Part shown: in pieces, positions 25,182 through 33,869 of the stretch | Numbering within the stretch: position 1 is the first letter of the stretch | Layout of the letters: every line of letters begins with the position of its first letter | NCBI GenBank assembly: GCA_964482025.1 | Contig: CAYZVN010000008.1 | Span: forward strand, 1 to 64,000 | Length of the DNA: 64,000 nucleotides | Origin: UBA5868 sp964482025 | GTDB lineage: Bacteria; Pseudomonadota; Gammaproteobacteria; Pseudomonadales; Cellvibrionaceae | Reading direction: 5' to 3' | Translations under genes and position numbers: made by a program | Notes under the pieces: model-generated | The model's input: the letters and a program-made list of their open reading frames with translations, nothing else | What the model was told of the DNA's origin: nothing | The model's database searches: none

Positions 25182-26498
25182 CTAAAACTTCTCTTCGAAC
25201 GCGAGGGAAATAGCCATGCTGCGAGGTGCTTTGTCGCCGTCAATGATGACCTCGTCAAGCGCCATCTGTGCATCCAAGGTAAAAACGCTAAATAGCGATA
25301 AACCTACCCCGACACTTGTCAGCTTGGAGCCTGCGAGATTTTTCTGGTAACCGAAGCGCAAGTCGGGCAGCCAGAGTGAGCGCGTGTTATATGAAGTCGC
25401 CATATTGAACCGCTGTGTCTCATTGCCGACGATATCGTCGTAAGGTGCAAGATCGAGGGCTGCGCTGATGGACCAGTTTGGCGTTGGAAAAAATGCACCA
25501 TCAATGGTGGCGGCAAAATGTTTAGTATGTTTTTCCTGAGTGTTGAGGCGCCCATGCTCGTGGGCAAAATAAGCAGCCGATTCGCAATTGTTGCGGGGAA
25601 AAGAGCCCTCAAGGTATTGCGCGCAATTTTCTCCCACTGCGCCGTAAGCAAATGATGGCGAATTGATATTGCTGAGCAAAAGCCCCGCGCTATAGCGGTC
25701 GCTGATCCAGGAAACACCTACATCCAGACTGACTCCGGTAGTAGAGACCAAGTTGTTTTCGTACTCGTCTTCAATCAGGTCTTCAATGTCCTTGCCTTCG
25801 AGTTGTTGCAGGGGAATAACCTGTTTGCTGAGCTCCAAATTAATTAGTTTAAGTTTAGCTCCCGCATAGAGCTGGCCACCCCAGCGGGATTTCTGTTGAT
25901 CGTTTAAGACCGCGCGGGCATAACCAAGGGCAACACGTTTTTCTATTCCACTTTTTAAATAGGCAGCAGAGCCGGTGGCAAAGCTGGTGTGCTGATCATC
26001 GTACTCAAGAGGTTCGTCCAGCAGGCTGAGTCTTATCTGAGTATCGACAGCGGCTTCAATAAAATAAGTTCCCGAAAATCGGCTGGGACGCCAGTAGAGC
26101 GGGAGGAGTGGGGCGTGCATTCCCATGGATACTTTGACGTAACCGGATTCGCCCATGGCGTGGAGTACGTTATTGAACCTGTCCAATGTTTCTTCTACAG
26201 AGCCTTCGGCAAGGGAAGGGTCGTCAAGCAGATCGATCAGCTCGTCTAGGTCATCCACAAAATCATTAACATCGCCAACTTCTGCGGCAAAACTCAGGCT
26301 GGGAAGGTAATTCATTCGCCAGCGCTCACCTTCGGCTATGGTGAACGCGGCAACGGCTGGGTTAATCGTAGCGGAAAAAAGCGAATGCCCATTGCTGATG
26401 GCACCTGTTGTCAGTGTGGTGCCAGTTGGAATATTGCCGGAATCGGAAAATGCTAAAGGGCTGAAGCATACAGCAGCGAGTAAGCAAACTTTTCTCAC
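25182..26498 (-). CDS. TraF-like outer-membrane beta-barrel protein
   Basis: A 438-aa protein with a signal peptide (VRKVCLLAAVCFSPLAFS) and an all-beta pattern with alternating residues and aromatic girdles. It matches my memory of the chromosomal 'conjugal transfer protein TraF' family (TraF_2), which is not part of a conjugation system. Recognisable features are NPAVAAFTIAEGERWRMNYLPS near the N-terminus, AAALDLAPYDDIVGNETQRF, and RFGYQKNLAGSKLTSVGVGLS near the C-terminus, ending FEEKF with a terminal Phe typical of BAM substrates. GTG 26498 has GGAG 7 nt upstream. The lipoprotein gene follows. Its role is unknown. Confidence 0.75.
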   Translation of the reverse strand: MRKVCLLAAVCFSPLAFSDSGNIPTGTTLTTGAISNGHSLFSATINPAVAAFTIAEGERWRMNYLPSLSFAAEVGDVNDFVDDLDELIDLLDDPSLAEGSVEETLDRFNNVLHAMGESGYVKVSMGMHAPLLPLYWRPSRFSGTYFIEAAVDTQIRLSLLDEPLEYDDQHTSFATGSAAYLKSGIEKRVALGYARAVLNDQQKSRWGGQLYAGAKLKLINLELSKQVIPLQQLEGKDIEDLIEDEYENNLVSTTGVSLDVGVSWISDRYSAGLLLSNINSPSFAYGAVGENCAQYLEGSFPRNNCESAAYFAHEHGRLNTQEKHTKHFAATIDGAFFPTPNWSISAALDLAPYDDIVGNETQRFNMATSYNTRSLWLPDLRFGYQKNLAGSKLTSVGVGLSLFSVFTLDAQMALDEVIIDGDKAPRSMAISLAFEEKF

Positions 26499-26633
26499 AA
26501 GTACTCCTGTTCGATAGGGAAGTGTGCGGGCAGAGGTGAACACGCCTATCAATAACAGCAGTAAAACCGGCTTTCCTCCAGGCTTATGCCAAGATGATCT
26601 GGAATTCTTCGGAAGTCAGTAAAAACGCCATAA

Positions 26634-27050
26634 TTACCGAGAACGAGTGTCGCTTGCCAACCAAACCTGCTCTGCCCACACCCAAATATTTTCCCATTGC
26701 CGGTCAGTCAATCGGCCGCGCGACCAATGCACTATCACCCCATCGGGATCAATGCAGAAATAGTCTGCGGCGTGCTGGCAGATAGGAATTAGGTGGCGTG
26801 GCAAGCCTATGCTCCAGGCTTCGGCGGCAACATCGGGAATATAAGTGTGGGAGTGACGATCCGCAGCGGTGGTCGGTTCGAGAGAGCCCAAGACGACATC
26901 GCTCACGCTGAGCAGGAATTCGCGATAGTCAGCAGGCAAACTGAGGTACAGCTGCTCTTCGACATCAATTAAGTCGTCCTCGGTGGGTAGGTCAAGAGGT
27001 ACAGGAATGTGCTCACAGTGCTCGCGCAGGAGATCAATTATGTCGTCCAT
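26634..27050 (-). CDS. SMI1/KNR4 (SUKH) family protein
   Basis: A 138-aa cytoplasmic protein of the SUKH superfamily: YLSLPADYREFLLSVSDVVLGSLEP is the typical N-terminal helix-strand element, followed by YFCIDPDGVIVHWSRG and a C-terminal helix with paired Trp. SUKH proteins are often immunity proteins of contact-dependent or polymorphic toxins, but they also occur as housekeeping regulators. No toxin, Hcp, VgrG or Rhs gene is nearby, so an immunity role cannot be claimed here. It is transcribed in the same direction as the TraF-like gene. Confidence 0.8.
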   Translation of the reverse strand: MDDIIDLLREHCEHIPVPLDLPTEDDLIDVEEQLYLSLPADYREFLLSVSDVVLGSLEPTTAADRHSHTYIPDVAAEAWSIGLPRHLIPICQHAADYFCIDPDGVIVHWSRGRLTDRQWENIWVWAEQVWLASDTRSR

Positions 27051-27225
27051 AAGGGGTTCCGATGTTGTAGGCCGTCGCCGTATAAGAAAGGTGGGTGAAG
27101 GTGGCCAGAATTACGCCCGCTGATTGCAAATGCTTTTTTTGTGCCGCCTTGTCTGAGGAGATAGAAAATCCATCGCACTCGTCGAGTGATTTCATCAGAT
27201 TATTTATCGCCGTTTTCGCCGCCAC
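27034..27225 (-). CDS. Possible small 63-aa hypothetical protein
   Basis: A GTG-initiated frame that overlaps the SUKH start by 17 bp. Its sequence (AINNLMKSLDECDGFSISSDKAAQKKHL) is not low-complexity. The AAGGAG site lies 17 nt before the GTG, too far for good initiation. I cannot assign a family, and it may not be a gene. Confidence 0.2.
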   Translation of the reverse strand: MAAKTAINNLMKSLDECDGFSISSDKAAQKKHLQSAGVILATFTHLSYTATAYNIGTPYGRHN

Positions 27226-27640
27226 TGAAGTGTGTTGGACGTCTCCTTCTTTTGCCGGTGGCAGAGTATAATGCGTGAGTTTCGAACCGGTCCAGGTGGC
27301 GGAATAAGAAGAATTGACGGTCTTCTTGTATTACCCCTTGCGGATTTTCTCCCAGGGTGGAAACCTGACCTGAAACGAAAATCTGACCTAAAACTATAAA
27401 GTCGTCCGGCTAACAGTGCGTGAGGCGACCTTGATTCAACCTGAAACCTCGATCACCGCAATTGGGTGCTGCGAGTCTGATCACACCTGGCGCGCTATTT
27501 GCCTACGTTCTGCTGGCGTCAATTGATTAAGTTTTGATCGCCTGATAGGGTGAGATCCAGCCTCGACATATCGATGTGTCAGCCGTTTGGTTCAAGCTTT
27601 CGTTAAGTCAACGCCTGTTGTAGAGAACTGAGGTATAGAC
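27226..27640 (+). promoter_or_regulatory. 415-bp non-coding region upstream of fimV
   Basis: No convincing ORF. A perfect -10 TATAAT lies at 27267-27272, with only a weak -35 at the correct distance. A stem AAGAAGA/TCTTCTT lies near 27306-27328. Two copies of CTGACCTRAAAC occur at about 27367-27396. A near-perfect dyad, GACATATCGATGTGTC at 27565-27580 (one mismatched base pair), may be an operator. If the TATAAT is used, the fimV leader would be about 360 nt long. Confidence 0.35.
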
Positions 27641-29854
27641 GTGAATTCATCTGGTAACAATAGTCAGAAAAATAAAACCCAGAAAAGGACGTTGTTGAAG
27701 CCCTTGCCACCGCGCCGCCGCTTGCCGCGCTACATTTCCGCACTGTGCGGCGTGACCTTCGCCTCAGCTTCATCTCTGGTGTTGGGCTTAGGATTGGGCG
27801 AAATGAACTCCCGTTCATTTCTAGGACAACCGCTGAATGCGTCCATTGAACTGGTGAGTCTGGATGGTGACATTGACCCGAATACCTTGATTGTTCGTCA
27901 GGTGACACCCGAAGAAGCCGCCGCGATGGGTGTCGATATTTTTTACTCGCCTTACCGGATTAACCTCAGTTTCGACTCCAGCGCGGCTGCCCATCAAATA
28001 TCGGTGACGTCGAGTGATCCAATCCGTGAGCCTTATCTCAGCCTTATGGTAGAGCTGCGATGGCCAAAAGGAGTTGTCTATCGCGAATATCCGCTACTTC
28101 TCGATCCGCCGCCGCTGGTGCCGGTGCGGGAAGCACCTGCAGAGACACGTCCCGTCAGCAGACCGACACCTGCCCCCTCAACGCCGCCTGTAGTGTCGTC
28201 TTCCCCTTCCAGAGCGCCGACGCAAATGCGCCTGGAGCCGCTGGCAACAGACGAGGGCAAATATAAAGTCCAGCCGGGCGACACTCTGTCAAAAATTGCG
28301 GCGCGCTGGCGCGAAGGGACCACTCAAACCATTAGCGAAACCTCTCAGTGGCTGTTCGAGAATAATAGCCACGCATTTGCGAGCAACGACATCAACCGTT
28401 TGCTCGCGGGTGCTGTTCTACAGATGCCAAATCTGTCGAGCTATCAGACATCGGAGTCCGTCCCTGTTGCCGAAGTGCCGCCCAGCTCAGCCCCATTGCC
28501 CGCCTCGGGGTCAGGGGAGGGCTTGGCGGCGGTGAGCGAAAGTGGTGAAAGTGCAGCGCGAGTGGCAGAGCGCCCGGTGGGCAATGACGCCGCGAGAAGT
28601 CGCGATATGCGCGGCTTGTTGACGTTGGGAGCCGATGACCGCGACGACCGCACACGCGAATTGATCGACATGTTGGTGCGCGAAAATGAAACGCTCAAGA
28701 TGCGGATGGAGAAGATTGAAAGTTCGGAGTACCTGGAAACGCTTAAACAGTTAATTGTGTTGCAACGCCAGCAGATTTCCGAGCTGCGACAAAAACTGGG
28801 TGTTCCCGATAGCGATATGAGCGAAGAAATGGACACCTTGTTGGGGCAGATTGGAGTGTCTATAGATGAGGCGGAAGCAAGAGCCAGAGATGCGGATCTT
28901 TCGCTGTCGGCGCAGACTACCACGCTTGCCTCTGCGGAAAACCCGGAGGTGGCCTCAGTGCTGGAAGTGGAGCCCGCCGTCGCGCCCCCAATAGCTGAGC
29001 GCGAAAGTCGTAGTTGGTTAGTTTGGCTGATGTTCGGTGCCGCTGCGGCTCTGTCGGCACTCTTTATCGGACTGTTCGCCTACTATCGCCGCATGGTGCC
29101 TGGCAGGCAGCGGGCTGAGGAGAGTCGGGGAGATCTCTTGAGGCCGGCACCGAGATATCCATCGCGTACCGAACCGACGCTAGCGCTCCAGCGTGAAGAA
29201 GAGTCGGATCTGGCAGATCTGCAAGCTGAGCTGACGCCTGTATATGCCTACAAAAAGAAAAATGAAGAGAACTGGTTGGGAGAAAAAGCGGCGGAAATAG
29301 AGTTGGGAGCTGAAGACCTGGATGCCACGATCAAAGAAATGCAGGATGCGTTTGAGGATTTGGTGTTGGATGAGGAAGCTTTAAATAGTCTTGAAGATCT
29401 TGAAGAGGATTCGCTGGAAGGCTTGACGGAGGATTTGCCGCAGGAGCCGGTCGCCAATGTTGCCGCAGTATCCGTTGCGCAAGACAAACCGAAGAAAGAT
29501 AAAAGAGGGAAGAAAAAGGATCAGTCCAATCGCCGCCCCGATGAAGAAGTGCGTATGTCCATCGCGGAAAAAATGGCTCAATACAACCCCGAGGAATATC
29601 GTCAGGAAATGGAAAACTTGGGACTTCTGGAGTTGGATGAGTTGGCGGAAATCGAGGAAGATGCCGAAGATGTCGTCGACACTATTGTTTATCGTGCGAT
29701 GATGTTTTGTGAGTTCAAGAAATTCGATAAGGCGCGAGAGTTGATCGAAGACCTTATGGAGAGTTCCGATGATCCGCGCTTGAGCGCAGCACTGGACGAG
29801 GTGGAAATTCTCGCCAAAGAGGCCGCTCAAGCCGATACCAAAAAAGCGATGTAA
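27641..29854 (+). CDS. fimV: FimV/HubP-family polar organising protein
   Basis: Inner-membrane, peptidoglycan-binding pole organiser for type IV pili, twitching and polarity. The 737-aa protein has an N-terminal export signal and a FimV N-terminal domain (LGQPLNASIELVSLDGD), then a LysM domain (YKVQPGDTLSKIAARWREG, about residues 208-265). A coiled-coil region (about 350-400) leads to one transmembrane helix (SWLVWLMFGAAAALSALFIG, about 458-480). A long acidic cytoplasmic region ends in the conserved FimV C-terminal TPR-like domain (YRAMMFCEFKKFDKARELIE, from about 685). GTG 27641 has GAGG 7 nt upstream. A terminator shared with uvrA follows. Confidence 0.92.
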   Translation: MNSSGNNSQKNKTQKRTLLKPLPPRRRLPRYISALCGVTFASASSLVLGLGLGEMNSRSFLGQPLNASIELVSLDGDIDPNTLIVRQVTPEEAAAMGVDIFYSPYRINLSFDSSAAAHQISVTSSDPIREPYLSLMVELRWPKGVVYREYPLLLDPPPLVPVREAPAETRPVSRPTPAPSTPPVVSSSPSRAPTQMRLEPLATDEGKYKVQPGDTLSKIAARWREGTTQTISETSQWLFENNSHAFASNDINRLLAGAVLQMPNLSSYQTSESVPVAEVPPSSAPLPASGSGEGLAAVSESGESAARVAERPVGNDAARSRDMRGLLTLGADDRDDRTRELIDMLVRENETLKMRMEKIESSEYLETLKQLIVLQRQQISELRQKLGVPDSDMSEEMDTLLGQIGVSIDEAEARARDADLSLSAQTTTLASAENPEVASVLEVEPAVAPPIAERESRSWLVWLMFGAAAALSALFIGLFAYYRRMVPGRQRAEESRGDLLRPAPRYPSRTEPTLALQREEESDLADLQAELTPVYAYKKKNEENWLGEKAAEIELGAEDLDATIKEMQDAFEDLVLDEEALNSLEDLEEDSLEGLTEDLPQEPVANVAAVSVAQDKPKKDKRGKKKDQSNRRPDEEVRMSIAEKMAQYNPEEYRQEMENLGLLELDELAEIEEDAEDVVDTIVYRAMMFCEFKKFDKARELIEDLMESSDDPRLSAALDEVEILAKEAAQADTKKAM

Positions 29855-29880
29855 GCCGTATAAACAGAACGCTCCGAATA

Positions 29881-29914
29881 AAAAATAAACCCAGCGCTGC
29901 TGGGTTTATTTTTT
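29881..29914. terminator. Bidirectional terminator between fimV and uvrA
   Basis: AAATAAACCCAGC-GCT-GCTGGGTTTATTT with A-runs before and T-runs after. On the minus strand the stem begins at the uvrA stop codon (29906-29908), so it serves both genes. Confidence 0.85.
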
Positions 29915-32797
29915 GGCGCGTGTTTTTTTGGTGGCAGTGGTGCCTTTCGAGGCGCGCTGCGGCATAGGCTTAACGCGCTGCAACATAGGCTTAAGGAATT
30001 TCCCCGTGTGAGATTGCCGAACTTCGCAAATGGCTTCGGGGGTGCCTTGGGCAATAATCTGTCCGCCACCGCTGCCGCCTTCTGGCCCTAGGTCAATAAT
30101 CCAATCCGCCGTTTTTATAACGTCCAGATTGTGCTCGATCACCACTACCGTATTGCCGCGGTCGCGCAGTTGATGGAGTACAGCCAGCAATTGTTGAATA
30201 TCGTGGAAATGCAGCCCGGTAGTAGGCTCATCGAGAATATACAGTGTCTTGCCGGTATCGCGCTTTGAAAGCTCGCGCGCTAATTTGACTCTTTGCGCTT
30301 CACCTCCCGAGAGGGTGGTGGCGGCCTGGCCGAGGCGAATATACGACAGACCGACATCCATTAATGTTTGTAATTTTCCTGAGATCGCCGGGACCGCATC
30401 AAAAAACTCCCGCGCATCCTCCACGGTCATCTCCAGAATTTCGTGGATATTTTTTCCTTTGTAGTGCACCTCAAGTGTTTCGCGATTGTAGCGCTTGCCT
30501 TTGCAGGTATCGCAGGGAACATAAATGTCTGGCAGGAAGTGCATTTCCACTTTGACCACACCATCGCCTTGGCAGGCCTCGCAGCGACCGCCTTTGACGT
30601 TGAAGCTAAAGCGACCGGGCTTGTAGCCGCGCGAGCGTGCTTCTGCGGTGGCGGAAAACAAATCGCGTATCGGCGTGAAGATGCCGGTATAAGTGGCGGG
30701 ATTGGAGCGCGGAGTTCGCCCAATCGGACTTTGGTTGATGTCCACGCATTTATCGAACAGCTCCAGCCCACGCAGCGAGTCGTAGGGCGCCGGTGTTAAG
30801 GTGGAGGCGCGGTTCAACTCGGTAGCGGCTATGGGGTACAGAGTATTGTTGATCAGGGTAGATTTCCCCGACCCGGAGACGCCGGTAACGCAGGTCATTA
30901 AGCCGACCGGCAAGCGCAAATTGACACTTTGCAGGTTATTGCCGCGCGCGCCATCCAGCTCTAGCCATTTGTCCTCGTCTACCGGGGTGCGCCGGTTGGG
31001 AATGGCAATCGCCTTGCGGCCGGAAAGGTAGCTGCCGGTGATCGACTTTTTGCTTTTGATAATGTCGTTAAAACTCCCGCAGGCGACAATTTCACCACCA
31101 TGAACCCCCGCGCCGGGCCCCACGTCAATGATGTAATCCGCACTGCGAATGGCGTCCTCGTCATGCTCTACCACTATGACGGTATTGCCGAGGTCGCGTA
31201 AATGCGTCAGTGTTTTCAACAGGCGGTCGTTATCGCGCTGGTGTAAGCCGATCGAGGGTTCATCAAGGATATACATGACGCCAACCAGTCCTGCACCGAT
31301 TTGACTGGCGAGTCTTATCCGCTGTGCTTCGCCTCCTGAGAGGGTGTCGGCGCTGCGACTTAGGGTCAAATAATTTAAGCCGACATCCACCAGAAAACGG
31401 AAGCGGTCGCGGAGTTCTTTCAGAATTTTATCGGCGATCTTTCCGCGTGCACCGGTAAAAGAAAGTTTGCTGAAGTATTGATGCGCTGCACCCACCGGCA
31501 TGTCGGTAATATCCGGCAGGGTACGATCATCGACATAAACACTGCGCGCTTCTCGCTTTAGGCGTGTGCCTTCGCACTCGGGACATTTTTGACTCGCGAG
31601 ATATTTTGCCAAGTCATCGCGCACGGAGTTGGATTCGGTATCGCGATAGCGCCGCTCGAGGTTGGGAATCACGCCTTCGAATGGATGGTGTCGATGAAAA
31701 CTGTCACCGCGATCGTTGACATAAACAAAATCGATAACCTCCTGCCCTGAGCCATACAGCACCACTTGGCGATGTTTTTTACTGAGTTTTTGCCACGACG
31801 TCGTGAGTTCGAACTGGTAGTGCTTCGCTACGGCAGAGAGCATATGGAAATAATAGAGGTTGCGTTTGTCCCAGCCGCGAATGGCGCCTTCGGCAATTGA
31901 TGCTTCAGGAAATTGCACAACCTTTTCTTCCGCAAAAAATTGCTTCAAGCCGAGCCCATCACAACCGGGACAGGCACCTGCAGGGTTGTTAAAAGAAAAT
32001 AAGCGCGGCTCTAATTCGGACAGAGAATAATCGCAGTGAGGGCAGGCGTGCTTCGCCGAAAAAATATGCTCAGGCTGATCACCATCGATGAAGCCAACGA
32101 CTGCAAGTCCTTCCGACAAATTAATTGCCGTTTCGAAACTTTCCGCCAATCGTTGCTGAATGTCGGTGCGAACTTTAAATCGATCAATCACCACATCAAT
32201 GGTGTGTTTTTTCTTTTTGTCGAGCAGCGGAACGTCATCGAGATCGACTACTATGCCATCCACACGCACCCGAACAAAGCCATCGCGGCGGAGCGAGTCA
32301 AACACATGCAAGTGCTCGCCTTTGCGTTCGCGCACAACAGGCGCAAGCAGCATCAGCTTGCTGCCCTCCGGCATCGCCATAACCTGGTCGACCATCTCAC
32401 TGATGGTTTGTGCCGCAAGTGGAGCTTGGTGAATTGGGCAGCGCGGTTCGCCGATGCGCGCAAACAGCAATCGCAAATAATCGTAAATTTCGGTAATGGT
32501 GCCAACGGTGGAGCGCGGGTTGTGGGAAGTGGACTTTTGCTCAATGGAAATGGCGGGGCTCAGCCCCTCCACATGGTCGACATCCGGTTTTTCCATCATT
32601 GAAAGGAACTGGCGAGCGTAGGCGGAAAGGGATTCCACGTAACGGCGCTGGCCTTCGGCATAGAGCGTATCAAAAGCGAGGGAAGATTTACCGGAGCCCG
32701 ACAGGCCGGTAATGACCACCAGTTTGTCCCGGGGGATATCGAGGTCAATGTTTTTCAGATTGTGAGTGCGCGCCCCACGAACCAAAATGTGGTCCAC
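29906..32797 (-). CDS. uvrA: Excinuclease ABC subunit A
   Basis: Damage-recognition ATPase of nucleotide excision repair, loading UvrB. The 963-aa protein has two ABC modules: Walker A GLSGSGKSS near residue 31 and GVSGSGKST in the C-terminal half, each with LSGGEAQRIRLASQ / LSGGEAQRVKLA signatures. The zinc-finger cysteine pairs (CPHCDYSLSELEPR...CPGCDGLG, and CEACQGDG with CDTCKGK) are intact. A LexA box lies about 105 bp upstream, so SOS induction is expected. A Lys/Arg-rich C-terminal tail after about residue 940 slightly exceeds the usual length. Confidence 0.97.
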   Translation of the reverse strand: MDHILVRGARTHNLKNIDLDIPRDKLVVITGLSGSGKSSLAFDTLYAEGQRRYVESLSAYARQFLSMMEKPDVDHVEGLSPAISIEQKSTSHNPRSTVGTITEIYDYLRLLFARIGEPRCPIHQAPLAAQTISEMVDQVMAMPEGSKLMLLAPVVRERKGEHLHVFDSLRRDGFVRVRVDGIVVDLDDVPLLDKKKKHTIDVVIDRFKVRTDIQQRLAESFETAINLSEGLAVVGFIDGDQPEHIFSAKHACPHCDYSLSELEPRLFSFNNPAGACPGCDGLGLKQFFAEEKVVQFPEASIAEGAIRGWDKRNLYYFHMLSAVAKHYQFELTTSWQKLSKKHRQVVLYGSGQEVIDFVYVNDRGDSFHRHHPFEGVIPNLERRYRDTESNSVRDDLAKYLASQKCPECEGTRLKREARSVYVDDRTLPDITDMPVGAAHQYFSKLSFTGARGKIADKILKELRDRFRFLVDVGLNYLTLSRSADTLSGGEAQRIRLASQIGAGLVGVMYILDEPSIGLHQRDNDRLLKTLTHLRDLGNTVIVVEHDEDAIRSADYIIDVGPGAGVHGGEIVACGSFNDIIKSKKSITGSYLSGRKAIAIPNRRTPVDEDKWLELDGARGNNLQSVNLRLPVGLMTCVTGVSGSGKSTLINNTLYPIAATELNRASTLTPAPYDSLRGLELFDKCVDINQSPIGRTPRSNPATYTGIFTPIRDLFSATAEARSRGYKPGRFSFNVKGGRCEACQGDGVVKVEMHFLPDIYVPCDTCKGKRYNRETLEVHYKGKNIHEILEMTVEDAREFFDAVPAISGKLQTLMDVGLSYIRLGQAATTLSGGEAQRVKLARELSKRDTGKTLYILDEPTTGLHFHDIQQLLAVLHQLRDRGNTVVVIEHNLDVIKTADWIIDLGPEGGSGGGQIIAQGTPEAICEVRQSHTGKFLKPMLQRVKPMPQRASKGTTATKKTRAKK

Positions 32798-32900
32798 AAG
32801 CTACCCCTTATTAAAAGCTGCCAGTAGCGCCTATCGCCACTTGAGTGGGGGGTAGTATACGAAAAACCTAATGGAGGAGATCAGCTTTTTTTAAAAAGAG

Positions 32901-32916
32901 CTGTATAAAATTACAG
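32901..32916 (-). promoter_or_regulatory. LexA (SOS) box upstream of uvrA
   Basis: CTGT-ATAAAATT-ACAG, a perfect CTGT-N8-ACAG dyad, about 104 bp before the uvrA start and overlapping the last codons and stop of the LuxR-type gene. A TATACA -10-like hexamer lies within it on the minus strand. Confidence 0.82.
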
Positions 32917-33558
32917 GTCTTCCATGTCGCGCACCCAGTTGCTCGCTTCGAGGCGATTGCGCACACCAATCTTTTTGTAGACGTTGTATAGGTGACTTTT
33001 TACCGTGTGCTCGCTGACTTCCAGTGCAGCAGAAATATCGAGATTGGTGGCGCCATTTTTGATCAGGCGGAGAATCTGGCGTTCGCGCTTGGTGAGCTTG
33101 ATGTCGGAGTGGCGGAGCGACGGAGCGCGTCGATTTTTTTCCAGAAAGTGGTGGAGCAGACGTCGAGGCACCCAGTATTCGCCGCGCAATAGACACTCCA
33201 GGCCGCGAATCAATTGCTCCTGGTCGGTATCGGTAAAAAACAGCCCCGATATGCACGGCCAGTCCAACAGGCTTTCGTGATCGCTGTTGTGCTGGGCATT
33301 GAGCAGTGCTGCCGTCAGCGGCTGATCGTGGGAATGGATTTCGTTGATCAATTCACGCAGATTATCCGTATCCAGACCGTGGCAGTCGATGAGCAGCAAG
33401 TGATCCGCTGTGGTGTCGGGTGCGACATGGTTGATGATGTTGCAGTTGATGCCGATTTTATCGGTGATCAAAGACGCAAGCAGCCCAGTCTGTAGGCTGT
33501 TGTTCAAAGAATACAGCGATATACCCTTTACATCGGGGCGTGCTGAAGGTGCGGTCAC
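32911..33558 (-). CDS. CsgD-like LuxR-family transcriptional regulator
   Basis: Probable DNA-binding regulator of biofilm or surface genes. The 215-aa protein has an N-terminal pseudo-receiver without the classic phosphoacceptor pocket, then RGEYWVPRRLLHHFLE, then the LuxR helix-turn-helix (LTKRERQILRLIKNGATNLDISAALEVSEHTVKSHLYNVYKKIG), closely resembling CsgD/VpsT. GTG 33558 gives the family length (CsgD is about 216 aa) and has AAAGGCAG upstream; the frame extends to TTG 33633. The gene sits between uvrA and the divergent MFS transporter, which are usually direct neighbours, so it looks like an insertion. Confidence 0.85.
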   Translation of the reverse strand: MTAPSARPDVKGISLYSLNNSLQTGLLASLITDKIGINCNIINHVAPDTTADHLLLIDCHGLDTDNLRELINEIHSHDQPLTAALLNAQHNSDHESLLDWPCISGLFFTDTDQEQLIRGLECLLRGEYWVPRRLLHHFLEKNRRAPSLRHSDIKLTKRERQILRLIKNGATNLDISAALEVSEHTVKSHLYNVYKKIGVRNRLEASNWVRDMEDL

Positions 33559-33869
33559 AATATTGTCTGCCTTTATGTTTGATTCCTGACCCTGGTGGCG
33601 AGTTGAGCAGCCGTGCCCACGACTTGTGAGCAAACAACGGGAATTATGCCCAAAATCCGCCTCTCCCGAAAGAGCCTAGCTGTTCCAGAGGCGCCTGCTG
33701 CCGCCAATCTAGCACTTTGAGGGTCATTCTGTCCGCTTGACGTTGTTGTGGTTATCGTGTTTGTCGCAGGAATACTCCGGTTGCGCGCCCGCTAACTGCG
33801 AAGCAAATCCTTTGGCCCTTGGGTTGCGGCTGCTAGAATGCCGCTCTTTTGTTGATTGAGAGTGACTAG
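33559..33869. promoter_or_regulatory. Intergenic region between csgD-like and MFS genes with candidate MFS promoter
   Basis: About 310 bp between divergent genes. On the plus strand TTTGGC (33811-33816), a 17-bp spacer and TAGAAT (33834-33839) form a candidate promoter for the MFS gene. The rest shows no ORF or clear operator. Confidence 0.4.

Noticed and set aside
25182..26498. Conjugative transfer (tra) system
   Set aside because: Only a TraF-like barrel is present, with no relaxase, coupling protein or type IV secretion genes nearby.
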